A stretch of 64,000 bases of DNA. It comes from JBBDYG01 sp040901765. GTDB lineage: Bacteria > Planctomycetota > Planctomycetia > Pirellulales > Lacipirellulaceae. The stretch's first letter is position 1. Each line of letters begins with the position of its first letter. A program made the translations under genes and the position numbers. The DNA lies in the NCBI GenBank assembly GCA_040901765.1, contig JBBDYG010000106.1, positions 1 to 64,000 of the forward strand. The letters run 5' to 3'. Shown piece after piece: positions 25,579 through 34,086 of this stretch. Below the pieces are notes generated by a model that searched no databases, was not told where the DNA came from, and worked only from the letters and a program-made list of their open reading frames with translations.

Positions 25579-25649
25579 TCCGGCTCCCTCCCCCTCCATC
25601 AACATTTTCCGGCTCCCTCCCCCTTGCGGGGAGGGTTGGGGAGGGGGTT
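25579..25649. repeat. C-rich/G-rich inverted repeat (CCCTCCCC...GGGGAGGG family)
   Basis: CCGGCTCCCTCCCCC and GGGGAGGGTTGGGGAGGGGG flank a CTCCATCAACATTTT core. It is the first of several copies (26026-26222, 26926-26963, 48884-48929, 49610-49640, 63361-63406). Confidence 0.7.
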
Positions 25650-25661
25650 AATGCGGTCACC

Positions 25662-26084
25662 ATGTATCGAGACGCTGACCAACGCGACTTCGCCCGCGAT
25701 CTTCGCAATCGAATGACAGAGGCTGAGAAACGCCTGTGGCGTCTGCTGCGCGCGCAACAACTGGAGGGCCACAAGTTTCGGCGTCAGGCGGCAATCGGCC
25801 CGTATTTTGTCGATTTTGTTTGCTTCTCGCATCAGCTCCTTGTCGAACTCGACGGACCGCAACACGCCAACAGCCAGGCAACGAAGCATGATGCACAGCG
25901 AACGGCATGGTTGGCCTCGCGGGGGTTCCGAGTCATTCGGTTTTGGAATCATCAGTTGGATGAAGACATTCACGGAGTGATGGAAGCTATCCGGCGGGCG
26001 CTGGGTGAGGCGACCTCAAGCTTGCTGCAGCCCCCCTCCCCAGCCCTCCCCGCCGAGGGGAGGGAGCCGGAGGGATTTGTTTAA
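25662..26084 (+). CDS. DUF559 endonuclease-domain protein with repeat-derived C-terminus
   Basis: This 140-residue protein belongs to the DUF559 (very short patch repair-like) group: RDFARDLRNRMTEAEKRLW, FRRQAAIGPYFVDFVC, LVELDGPQHAN and VIRFWNHQLDEDI. The Asp/Glu residues suggest a restriction-endonuclease-like fold, but the biological role is unknown. The natural protein should end near residue 120. The final 20 or so residues (PPSPALPAEGREPEGFV) and the stop codon lie in an inserted repeat, which has therefore extended the gene. Confidence 0.8.
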   Translation: MYRDADQRDFARDLRNRMTEAEKRLWRLLRAQQLEGHKFRRQAAIGPYFVDFVCFSHQLLVELDGPQHANSQATKHDAQRTAWLASRGFRVIRFWNHQLDEDIHGVMEAIRRALGEATSSLLQPPSPALPAEGREPEGFV

Positions 26085-26222
26085 TAACCCTCCCTCTTCC
26101 ATCAACATTTTCCGGCTCCCTCCCCTTGCGGGGAGGGTCGCGGAGGGGGCGAAGCTCATACACGCTGCAACACCCCTCCCTAACCCTCCCCGTCGAGGGG
26201 AGGGGACCGGAGATTGTCCTGG
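26026..26222. repeat. Cluster of C-rich/G-rich inverted repeats
   Basis: At least three arms of the CCCTCCCC...GGGGAGGG family are interleaved with copies of CATCAACATTTTCCGGCTCC. The segment looks like nested or serial insertions of one element. It overlaps the end of the DUF559 gene. Confidence 0.7.
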
Positions 26223-26363
26223 ACAATAAAAATCTCCTCCCTCGGGAATAATTTCGCCGCCAGTCACGAAATTTGTTTGTGTCGGCGGCGAGGGCTGTGT
26301 TACCATGCACGCGTCAACGTCTCCGCACATTCAGCTCGGAACAGCTGACAGGAGAGGCAACGG

Positions 26364-26894
26364 GTGGCGCTTACGCAGGCCGATTTTCGGATCCTGGTCG
26401 AAGAGCACGCCCCGGCTTTGTATCGGCTCGCTTACCGCTTGGTGGGGGATGCTCATACGGCCGAGGACGTGGTCCAGGACGCGCTGCGCAGTGCCTGGCA
26501 GAGTCGGCATCGGTTCGATCGTAGCCGCGGAGTGCGGGCTTGGCTGGCGGCCATCCTGCGGAGGCGGGCGATCGACCGCTGGCGACGCGAGGGTCGCTGG
26601 CCCGCTCCGGCGGGCGAACGAAACCTCGACGTCCCGGTGGAGGGCGCCGATCCGTTGGCCAACGATTACACGGATCGCATGCAGCATGCCTTAGCACAAC
26701 TGCCCCACGAGTTGCGGGAATCGCTCCTGCTGGTCGTCGTCGGCGAGTTGACCCACCAGGAAACTGCCAACGCGCTGGGCGTGCCTTTGGGCACCGTCCT
26801 GTCGCGCGTCAGTCGCGCTCGATGCCGGCTCCGCCAGCAACTGCTGGACGCCGCACGAAGAGAAGCACTGACCCGCGTGGCGCCACCCACCTGA
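26364..26894 (+). CDS. ECF-type RNA polymerase sigma factor
   Basis: This 176-residue sigma factor has region 2 (ALYRLAYRLVGDAHTAEDVVQDA, with the DxxQD-type helix) and region 4 (LPHELRESLLLVVVGELTHQETANALGVPLGTVLSRVSRAR). It has no extra N-terminal domain. The start is GTG at 26364, seven bases after GGAGAGG. ECF factors are usually held by an anti-sigma partner; a 56-residue gene 300 bases downstream is the only candidate nearby. Confidence 0.9.
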   Translation: MALTQADFRILVEEHAPALYRLAYRLVGDAHTAEDVVQDALRSAWQSRHRFDRSRGVRAWLAAILRRRAIDRWRREGRWPAPAGERNLDVPVEGADPLANDYTDRMQHALAQLPHELRESLLLVVVGELTHQETANALGVPLGTVLSRVSRARCRLRQQLLDAARREALTRVAPPT

Positions 26895-26925
26895 CGTTTC
26901 CTTACCAGTCACAAATCACCGCTCC

Positions 26926-26963
26926 CCTAACCCCCTCCCCCGCGGACGGGGAAGGGGGAATTG
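26926..26963. repeat. Short C-rich/G-rich inverted repeat
   Basis: CCCCTAACCCCCTCCCCCGC and ACGGGGAAGGGGG form a compact hairpin just after the sigma factor gene. It belongs to the CCCTCCCC family. Confidence 0.6.
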
Positions 26964-27194
26964 AGATGGACCGCGAAGCGAACGGCTCCCAAGCATCTCG
27001 CACATGTTTGGGCGACCACGCCGATTCAGGGGCCACGGTTTGTCTCTCCGAGCTTTGAGGTTGCGATGGATTTCCTTCGTAGGTCGTTCTTCCCTTGGGA
27101 AGCAGCGGGCGAGTCGCTTGCCGATCGTCGTCTGGGCGCACACGATGCGCCGCCGCTGTGCCCTTTTCGCTTCCAAACCGAACGTCGAATCGCG

Positions 27195-27365
27195 ATGAGT
27201 ACTCGTGACACCACGAAAGCGGAAGTGTCGAGCGACGTACCACCCGGCGGTATTCAATTCGATGCGGCCCAACTCCATGCAGAACTGCGCGAGGTGCCGC
27301 TGCCCGCTGGATTCATGCACCGCGTGCGGCAACTCGTCCAGCACGGGCTGGACGGGGCCGAATAA
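27195..27365 (+). CDS. Small hypothetical downstream of the sigma factor
   Basis: A 56-residue acidic protein (MSTRDTTKAEVSSDVPPGG at the start, then LREVPLPAGFMHRVRQLVQ). The segment VPLPAGFMHRVRQL resembles short linker helices seen at the start of anti-sigma-type proteins, but there is no zinc-binding HxxxCxxC and no membrane helix. A role as a sigma partner is a guess from position. It could also be spurious. Confidence 0.4.
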   Translation: MSTRDTTKAEVSSDVPPGGIQFDAAQLHAELREVPLPAGFMHRVRQLVQHGLDGAE

Positions 27366-27413
27366 AACGGCAACGCGCAAACTTTGCGTAATCGGACGTT
27401 CTTGACTGTGTGG

Positions 27414-27472
27414 GAAAGGGGTCAGGATTCGGGGGAAATGCAACTGCGGCTTCGCCGCATGTTTTTCTTCAC
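27414..27472. repeat. Partial inverted repeat, GGGGTCAGGATTC family
   Basis: Carries AAAGGGGTCAGGATTCGGGG and the TGCGGCTTCGCCGCA hairpin also seen at 3903 and 40353, but lacks the matching CCTGACCCC arm. It is probably a truncated copy. Confidence 0.6.
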
Positions 27473-27744
27473 TGCTGTCTGCCGTCTGCTCGCTGCCCTC
27501 TACCTCCCATTCTGGTGAACACGCACTTCCGTCGGGTAGAATAGAGAAGCCGATAGCTTACGTACTGGTTTGCAGAGTTCCGACGGAGGGAGCATTCTTT
27601 CGACGGTTCTCGATACAACTCGTTTTCCTGATTTTGCGTCTCGGATGATTTATCGTTGCCGTCTAATCGCTGCGCTGGCGAAATACGCCGTGATGGCTCG
27701 GTATCACAAATCCGTAAGAGCTTGCGTTTCGACTATGGATTTTG

Positions 27745-27818
27745 AACAGGAGGAAACAGAGAGAACAGAGAAGTATGTGATTCTATTCTCCTCTCTGCTT
27801 CCTCTGTTTCCTCCTGTT
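27745..27818. repeat. Inverted repeat AACAGGAGGAAACAGAG...CTCTGTTTCCTCCTGTT
   Basis: Seventeen-base arms match perfectly around a partly palindromic centre. It lies just before or inside the 5' end of the large TPR-type gene and keeps that frame open. Confidence 0.75.
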
Positions 27819-27821
27819 AAA

Positions 27822-30800
27822 TTGTTTGGATGCAGGCTTACGGCCGCGCTATGCTACTTGACGCTCGCGGGATCGCTAAGAGCGGCCGATCGGGACGCCG
27901 AGTTTGTCGAGGCCCTGCGTGGCCGAGGGCAGCATGAGCTGGTGCTCGAATATTTGGAACATTCGCAGTCCAGCCCGATTGTCTCCGACGAATTCAAAGG
28001 ACGGATCGCGTACGAGAAGGGAATCACGCTGCTCGACCTGTCGCGACGGCTTCCTTCCGCTGAGCGCCGTACCGACGCGCTAGACAACGCGCGGCGCGAA
28101 CTGGAGGCCTTCGCCAAGGCCAATCAAGGAGCGTCTCTCGCTGCGGAAGCACAGGCTCAATTGGCTAGCGTTTTAATCGAACGGGCCAAGCAGCGGATGA
28201 TTCAAGCCGAAGCGCTTCCCGCCGAGTCGAAGCAAGAGCGCGAAACATTCTTCGTTGAGGCCCGCAGTTTCATTGACGAAGCCCGAAAGCTGTTTGACAC
28301 TGTCGAGAAGGCCTACGAAGCACTGCTCGAGGATCAACGGAATCTCGACCCTAAAACGCAGCAGAAGGAAATCGACGAGCGGCTGGAGATGCGCGTCCGG
28401 CTGGCGCAGGTGCGGGTGCTGCGGGCGCGGGCCTTATACGACCTGGCGCTGACCCATCCCGCAAAATCGCCCGACGCTCAGCAGCTTCTCGAGCAATCCG
28501 CCAAGGAATTGGGCGAGCTTTACGAGAAGTACTCGCGCTGGCCGATCGGATCGTACGCGCGTCTTTACGAAGGGCAGTGTTACCAGGCCCTCGAACAGTG
28601 GAAACTCGCCGTCGGTTGCTTTGGGGACGTTACCGGGCTGCCCGACGCGAACCCGGTCATTCGCAAGCTCATCACGCTGGCACATGCATATCAGGCCGCG
28701 TGTTACAACGCGCAACAGCAATTCGACACAACCTTGACCCAGAGTCGTGGGTGGCTCGAGCAGTCGCAGAGCGGCGAGCGGTCTGCAGCCGAATGGGGGG
28801 CGCTGCAATTTCAGATAGCGGAGGCCGCGCGACTCAAAGCGGCGACGCTTGAGGAGCGCGATCGGCAACGGCCGCGGTTGATTAGCCAGGCGCGCGACCT
28901 CTATCGCGCCGTGTCGCGAGAGCCGGGGGAGCATCAGCGTGCGGCCCGCGTCGCACTGGCGGAACTCGGCCGTGGGGGCGATGAGTTTCCGCAGGCCAAA
29001 ACTTTTGCAGAAGCCTACACGTTGGCCAAGGACGCGCTCGACTCGATGAACGTGGCAAAGCTGGCCGCACAGATTGCCGCCGAAAACAACCCCGATGCCC
29101 TATCGAGTTTGGAACAACAGGCAACGGATGGCCAGGCCGAGGCCAGACTCAACTTGCGACTTGCGCTTCAGTTGGTCGACGACCAGACAGAACTGACGCA
29201 GCTCAACGAAGTTCGTTACTTGCTGAGTTGGCTGCTGTGGGAGCAAGAGGAGTATTTGCAGGCGGCGGCGCTTGCCAGTTTTGTCGCCACCCGGTATCCG
29301 GATGACCCGTCGGGCGCCGCGGCGGCGAAGATCGCGCTGGCGAGCTTCGATCGGCTGCGAGCCGCGGACGAGAACGACGCCTTCGCCGCGGCACAACTGG
29401 TGCAAATCGCTCAGTTCATTGCCGAGCATTGGCCGACCAGCGACACGGCCGAAGTGGCTTTCAACATGCTTCTGAACTCTGCTCTGCAAGAGGACCGCCT
29501 CGCGGAGGCAGAGGCACTCGTGAGCCAGATCGCGGAGGAGCGCCGACCGCTGTTTGAACTGAAGTTAGCCAATGCGATGTGGGAGCGCCAGCTTCGCGCG
29601 GGAAGCGACGATTCTCAAGCCCAAGAGCGTGAAGCGGCGCTCAAGCTGCTCGATAGTGGATTTGCGAAGCTGCGGAATGAGCGACCGATTACGCCGACCC
29701 TCGCCACGGCTGGACTGTATCTGGCGCAGGCCTACTTGGATCAGGCCCGATACCAGGACGCGATCGCGTTGCTGGAAGACACAGAAGTGGGGCCGCTTCA
29801 ACTTCTCTCGAGCGACAACGAGGTCGCAAGCCGCCCGGCGTACGCAGTGGAAGCCCACAAGGCGGCGCTAAGGGCGTATGTGTCGTTAACTCCACCGCAA
29901 AGTGAGAAGGCCTTGGCCGAGATGGCAGCCCTGGAGCGCGCCGTTGAGCAGCTTGGTGGCGATGGGGATGGCGATCGGCTGACGCGGATTTACGTCAGCC
30001 TGGGCCTGCAGCTTCAACGGCAGATCGAGAGCTTTCTCGCGGCCGGCAAACGCCAGGAGGCCGACGCGCTAGTCGCCGCCTTTGCGACCTTTCTGGACAA
30101 GCTGAACGAACGCCGCGACGCGCTTGATTGGGCGACGACGCAGTGGATCAGTCAGACCTATTTTAATCTGGCCGAAGGCCTGGGCGACGCGGAGGCCGAT
30201 GGCCAGCAGCGCCGCCAGTTCTACGAACGGGCACGCGATGGTTTTGCGGCCATGATTGCGGCGGCCGAATCGGATGCGAGCCTTCCGCCCAGTGAGAATT
30301 CGCTCCTCGCGGCGCGGTTACAGCACGCGCAAAGCCTGCGCCAGTTGGGGGAGTTTTCGGCGGCGATCGATGCCTTCACGGCGATCCTCCGCGCGCGGGA
30401 GACCATGCTCGACGTGCAGACGGCCGCCGCCGAGACATATCGGGAATGGGGTGTTGCGGAGAAGTCGCCCGCTCGATTGGAGAACTCGATCTTCGGCGGC
30501 CGCCGCGTGCCAAGCACCGGCCAGAATCGAATTTGGGGTTGGCTGAAGCTGGCCCAAATCGCCGCCAAAGCCGCCCGCAGCGACCCGAAGTATAAAGACA
30601 TGTTCTTTGAGGCGCGGCTGAACGTCGCCGAGGTTCGCTTTCTTGCTGCGATGCAGGCTCAAGGCGCCGAGCGCAAGAACCAACTCGACAAAGCCAAGCA
30701 AAACATCCGCTCGATGGTGCAGCTATACCCCGACCTGGGCGGCGAAACCCTTCGCCCGAAGTACGACGCGTTGCTCAAGAATATCCAGCGCGAAGCGGGT

Positions 30801-30848
30801 GAGGTTTCACCAGCCGGTCTTAACGAATTCCAATCAACTTCCACGTAA
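27822..30848 (+). CDS. Large exported TPR/helical-repeat protein
   Basis: This protein of about 1008 residues has a signal-like N-terminus (FGCRLTAALCYLTLAGSLRAAD), followed by long helical repeats rich in Ala, Glu, Gln and Leu that resemble degenerate tetratricopeptide repeats (LNLRLALQLVDDQTELTQ, ARLQHAQSLRQLGEFSAAID). TPR proteins scaffold complexes. It heads a cluster with a second TPR protein, ExbB and two ExbD proteins, so it is probably a periplasmic partner of that proton-driven complex. The start is uncertain: the TTG at 27822 places the signal at the N-terminus, while ATGs at 27645 and 27735 would run through an inserted inverted repeat. Confidence 0.8.
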   Translation: MFGCRLTAALCYLTLAGSLRAADRDAEFVEALRGRGQHELVLEYLEHSQSSPIVSDEFKGRIAYEKGITLLDLSRRLPSAERRTDALDNARRELEAFAKANQGASLAAEAQAQLASVLIERAKQRMIQAEALPAESKQERETFFVEARSFIDEARKLFDTVEKAYEALLEDQRNLDPKTQQKEIDERLEMRVRLAQVRVLRARALYDLALTHPAKSPDAQQLLEQSAKELGELYEKYSRWPIGSYARLYEGQCYQALEQWKLAVGCFGDVTGLPDANPVIRKLITLAHAYQAACYNAQQQFDTTLTQSRGWLEQSQSGERSAAEWGALQFQIAEAARLKAATLEERDRQRPRLISQARDLYRAVSREPGEHQRAARVALAELGRGGDEFPQAKTFAEAYTLAKDALDSMNVAKLAAQIAAENNPDALSSLEQQATDGQAEARLNLRLALQLVDDQTELTQLNEVRYLLSWLLWEQEEYLQAAALASFVATRYPDDPSGAAAAKIALASFDRLRAADENDAFAAAQLVQIAQFIAEHWPTSDTAEVAFNMLLNSALQEDRLAEAEALVSQIAEERRPLFELKLANAMWERQLRAGSDDSQAQEREAALKLLDSGFAKLRNERPITPTLATAGLYLAQAYLDQARYQDAIALLEDTEVGPLQLLSSDNEVASRPAYAVEAHKAALRAYVSLTPPQSEKALAEMAALERAVEQLGGDGDGDRLTRIYVSLGLQLQRQIESFLAAGKRQEADALVAAFATFLDKLNERRDALDWATTQWISQTYFNLAEGLGDAEADGQQRRQFYERARDGFAAMIAAAESDASLPPSENSLLAARLQHAQSLRQLGEFSAAIDAFTAILRARETMLDVQTAAAETYREWGVAEKSPARLENSIFGGRRVPSTGQNRIWGWLKLAQIAAKAARSDPKYKDMFFEARLNVAEVRFLAAMQAQGAERKNQLDKAKQNIRSMVQLYPDLGGETLRPKYDALLKNIQREAGEVSPAGLNEFQSTST

Positions 30849-30858
30849 AAAAATAACG

Positions 30859-31938
30859 ATGAAATTAGATCGCAATCGTTCGCTACGCGCTCCGCTCCGA
30901 AGACGGAGTTTACCCGCCGCGGTGGGCGTCGCGGCTAACGTTTTACTTCTGTTGATTATTGGTTCGTCGGCGCATGCGCAAAACGACCGCATTCGCTTGT
31001 GGTCGGGGAACGAGACGGGCGAGATCACGAAGACCACGCCGCTGGAGGTTACCATCGAACGTGGCTCGGCGAGCAAGACCATACCGGTCAGCGAGATTCG
31101 CAGCATTGTCCTTGGCGGGGAGCCCTCGGAACTAACCCAAGCCCGCGTGAACGCCGACAACGGCGGATTCCAGCCCGCGATGGCCGCGCTGGAGAAAATC
31201 GACCTCGCCCAGGTGACGAACGAACTAATCCGGCAAGATATCGAGTTCTACAAAGCGTACATCGCCGCGAAACAAGCACTGTTGGGCGAACGGCCCGTGG
31301 CCGAAGCGGGCCGAGAGATGTACGCCTTCGTCAACAGTGCCAAAGAGAGCTATCACTTCTTGCAAGCGACGGAGATTTTGGGCGACCTGCTCGTAGCGTC
31401 TGGAAAATACAGCGATGCCCAGAGGCAGTACGACACGCTCGCCAAGACCCCCTGGCCCAGTTACAAGATGCGGGCGGCGGTTCTAACGGGCCGCGCGCTG
31501 CAGGCCGAGAAGAAACACGCCGAGGCACTCCAGCAATTCAACGCGGCGCTTAGCCTTAAAGACGACTCCGAAGAGGGCAAACGCCAAGCACTTGCCGCGC
31601 AGCTTGGCAAATCGGTGAGCCTGTCGGCCACCGGCAAGGTCGAGGAAGGGGTAAAGATCGTCGAGGAGGTGATTTCGCAGGCCAACCCCGAGGATAAAGA
31701 GCTGAACGCGCGGGCTTACAACGCGCTGGGCAACTGCTACGAGCAAGCCGAGCAGATTAAGCCCGCGCTGTTTGCGTATCTGCACACCGATTTGCTATAC
31801 AGCGGCGTCCCGGAGGCGCATGCGGAAGCGCTCTCCCGGCTGGCCGGGCTGTGGGAGAAAATCGGCCAGCCGACCCAAGCCCGCCAGGCCCGCGAGACAC
31901 TCGAAGAACGATACGCCTCCACTCGCTGGGCGAAGTGA
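30859..31938 (+). CDS. Exported TPR-type protein
   Basis: This 359-residue protein has a basic N-terminus and hydrophobic signal segment (VANVLLLLIIGSSAHAQ). An early beta-rich segment (RIRLWSGNETGEITKTTPLEVTI, SKTIPVSEIRSIVLGG) is followed by TPR-like helices (ATEILGDLLVASGKYSDAQRQYD, AYNALGNCYEQAEQIKPALFAY). It begins 10 bases after the large TPR gene, so they form one operon. Its likely place is the periplasm, alongside the ExbB/ExbD complex. Confidence 0.85.
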   Translation: MKLDRNRSLRAPLRRRSLPAAVGVAANVLLLLIIGSSAHAQNDRIRLWSGNETGEITKTTPLEVTIERGSASKTIPVSEIRSIVLGGEPSELTQARVNADNGGFQPAMAALEKIDLAQVTNELIRQDIEFYKAYIAAKQALLGERPVAEAGREMYAFVNSAKESYHFLQATEILGDLLVASGKYSDAQRQYDTLAKTPWPSYKMRAAVLTGRALQAEKKHAEALQQFNAALSLKDDSEEGKRQALAAQLGKSVSLSATGKVEEGVKIVEEVISQANPEDKELNARAYNALGNCYEQAEQIKPALFAYLHTDLLYSGVPEAHAEALSRLAGLWEKIGQPTQARQARETLEERYASTRWAK

Positions 31939-32036
31939 AGTTTCCGGCTACCTTTGCTTGCTCATGCCGCGCTAGCTAGACTGATACATCCGCACCGACT
32001 AATTCGATTCAAACCACACGATTCGAGACTCTCGAA

Positions 32037-32921
32037 ATGAATGCGATCCTGATGGCCGTGAGAAATGGGCTTGCCGCTCGGCGGACGGTTCTGATGGTCC
32101 TCTTCGGCGGCGCGCTGGTCGTCGCACTTGTTGGACTTTCATCGTCGTCGATCGCGGAGGAAGCGGAGGAAGCGGAGGAAGCAGAGGTTGTCGAGGAAGT
32201 CGAAGAGCCTGAAGCCGCTCCGGCCGCGCCAGCGCCGACCGCTGCATCGACCGACTCGGCTGAAACCGCTCCGCCGGCCAAGCAGACTTACCTCCAATGG
32301 TTCTATGGCGCACTCGGATTTCGGTACACGGTCATCTTCCTGGCGCTCTCCTTCACGTTCGTAGCGCTGTTCGTGATGAATGTTCTGGCGGCTCGGCGGG
32401 AGAACATCCTCCCGCCCGATCTGATTCAGGCCTTTGAAGCGCACCTCGACGCGAAGCAATACCAGGAAGCCTACGAGCTGGCCCGCAACGACGACTCGTT
32501 CCTCGGCAAGGTACTCTCCGCGGGGCTGGCGAAGGTCTCGACCAGCTACAGCGAAGCGGTGGAAGCGATGCAGGAGGTGGGCGAAGACGAGAACATGAAA
32601 CTGGAACAACGGCTAGGCTACCTGGCATTGATCGGAACCATCGGCCCGATGTTTGGGTTGCTGGGCACGGTGGACGGCATGGTGCAATCGTTTACGGTCA
32701 TCGCCGAAGCCGTCACCGCGCCCAAGCCGTCGGAGTTGGCCCAGGGCATTTCCAAAGCACTGGTGACGACGTTGGTCGGACTTTGGATTGCAATACCGGC
32801 AATTGCGGTGCATCACATCCTGAAAAACCGCATCGCCCGGTTGGTGCTGGAAGTCGGCATCGTGAGCGAAGGCCTAATGAGCCGCTTCCAACACATGGGC
32901 GGGAAGAAGCCCAATCCTTAA
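32037..32921 (+). CDS. MotA/TolQ/ExbB-type proton channel protein
   Basis: This 294-residue protein is an ExbB/TolQ homologue. An N-terminal signal or helix (VLMVLFGGALVVALVGL) leads into a Glu/Ala-rich linker (AEEAEEAEEAEVVEEVEEPE), then three membrane helices including FLALSFTFVALFVMNVL, LIGTIGPMFGLLGTVDGMV and LVGLWIAIPAIAVHHIL. The LGTVxGM region is the family signature. It pairs with the two ExbD proteins to convert proton flow into periplasmic work. The acidic, Pro/Ala-rich linker is an extension beyond E. coli ExbB. Confidence 0.9.
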   Translation: MNAILMAVRNGLAARRTVLMVLFGGALVVALVGLSSSSIAEEAEEAEEAEVVEEVEEPEAAPAAPAPTAASTDSAETAPPAKQTYLQWFYGALGFRYTVIFLALSFTFVALFVMNVLAARRENILPPDLIQAFEAHLDAKQYQEAYELARNDDSFLGKVLSAGLAKVSTSYSEAVEAMQEVGEDENMKLEQRLGYLALIGTIGPMFGLLGTVDGMVQSFTVIAEAVTAPKPSELAQGISKALVTTLVGLWIAIPAIAVHHILKNRIARLVLEVGIVSEGLMSRFQHMGGKKPNP

Positions 32922-32928
32922 GGGGCTG

Positions 32929-33012
32929 GTGGCTATCGGCTGTCGGCTATCGGCCAGAAACTGTGCGGCGTTCCTTCTGGCCGATAGCTGACAGCCGACA
33001 GCCCGACAGCCA
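32929..33012. repeat. Inverted repeat GGCTATCGGCTGTCGGCTATCGGCC...GGCCGATAG
   Basis: The arms GGCTGTCGGCTATCGGCCAGAA and TTCTGGCCGATAGCTGACAGCC enclose ACTGTGCGGCGTTCC. It fills the ExbB-ExbD gap. A sister copy is at 41500-41573. Confidence 0.75.
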
Positions 33013-33019
33013 AGCAACC

Positions 33020-33481
33020 ATGCGTCTCACTCGCAATATTCGCCGATGGCCCGAAACGCAGGGCGACATGACGCCCATGATCGACATGGTGTTTCAACTC
33101 ATTGCGTTTTTTATGGTCGCGCTTAACTTCGCCGACGTTGAGCAAGAACAGAGCATCAATCTGCCGTCGAGCGAGTTGGCCAAGCCTCCCGACGTGGCCT
33201 ATGAAGAGCCTCTGACCGTTCAGATAACCAGAGAGGAGACGGTGTTGTTTGGCGGCGAGGAGATGCCACCGGAGCAGTTGCTATCCGCGATGCGGCGCGA
33301 GGCGCAATTCATGCAGACTTACGATAAGAAGGTCTCCGACGCCACGGTGGTGATCCGTGCCGATGAGTCGGTGAAAACTGGCATCGTGCAGCGGGTGATT
33401 GAGATTTGTCAGGAGGTGCAGTTCGAGAAATTCGCTCTCCGCAGCCGCCAAAGCGACGAATCGACGTTGATCGGGCCCTAA
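33020..33481 (+). CDS. ExbD/TolR-type biopolymer transport protein (first)
   Basis: This 153-residue protein has one membrane helix at the N-terminus (MTPMIDMVFQLIAFFMVAL), with the conserved Asp in MTPMIDMVF that carries protons in ExbD/TolR. The periplasmic domain is folded as in the family (ATVVIRADESVKTGIVQRVIE). Its ATG at 33020 follows a dispersed repeat. It is one of two ExbD genes behind the single ExbB gene, as in other systems of this type. Confidence 0.9.
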   Translation: MRLTRNIRRWPETQGDMTPMIDMVFQLIAFFMVALNFADVEQEQSINLPSSELAKPPDVAYEEPLTVQITREETVLFGGEEMPPEQLLSAMRREAQFMQTYDKKVSDATVVIRADESVKTGIVQRVIEICQEVQFEKFALRSRQSDESTLIGP

Positions 33482-33492
33482 GCAAAAGTTGC

Positions 33493-33563
33493 AACCGCTA
33501 ATTGACGCTAATGTTCGCTGATGGGAATGCTATTAGCGTCCCATTAGCGTTCATCAGCGGTTT
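33493..33563. repeat. Inverted repeat, AACCGCTAATTGACGCTAAT family
   Basis: The arms AACCGCTAATTGACGCTAAT and CCATTAGCGTTCATCAGCGG face each other between the two ExbD genes. It is related to 8566-8634 and 53749-53883. Confidence 0.75.
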
Positions 33564-33581
33564 TCTTATTTCCGTGAAATT

Positions 33582-34070
33582 ATGAAAATTCGCCATACCG
33601 GCAGCGACGATAAGATCGAGCTACAGATGACGCCGATGATCGACATCATCTTTCAGTTGCTCGTGTTCTTCATCATGTCGTTCAAAATCATTCTGCCGGA
33701 GGGAGATTTCAACATCCGCATGCCGGCCGCGGCGGATATGCGCACCTCCGTTCCTTCGGAAACTCCAACGCTGCGGCTGCGGCTGCGCGCCGACGCCGAC
33801 GGGAATCTGGCCGGCGTGTTCCTGGGCGATCAGGCACTGGGCAACGCGCCGGGGGTGTTCGGGCAAGTCCATGCGCAAATCCGTTCGCTCGTGGGGGACG
33901 CCAGCGGCCCCGGCACAGCCAGCGATCAAGAAGTCGAGATCGAAGCCGACTATAACCTGAAGTACGCCAACACGATTCGCGCCATCACGGCGATTTCGGG
34001 CTACATTGAGAATGGCCAGCGGCATCAACTCATCGAAAAAGTTCGATTTGCGCCGCCGCGCGAGGAGTAA
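33582..34070 (+). CDS. ExbD/TolR-type biopolymer transport protein (second)
   Basis: This 162-residue ExbD homologue has the signature MTPMIDIIFQLLVFFIMSF near the N-terminus, with the essential Asp, and a C-terminal periplasmic domain with ADYNLKYANTIRAITAISGYI. It is not a close copy of the first ExbD, so the two probably have distinct roles in a hetero-oligomer. It ends 16 bases before the sulfatase start. Confidence 0.9.
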   Translation: MKIRHTGSDDKIELQMTPMIDIIFQLLVFFIMSFKIILPEGDFNIRMPAAADMRTSVPSETPTLRLRLRADADGNLAGVFLGDQALGNAPGVFGQVHAQIRSLVGDASGPGTASDQEVEIEADYNLKYANTIRAITAISGYIENGQRHQLIEKVRFAPPREE

Positions 34071-34086
34071 ACGTGCGAACGTTCCG

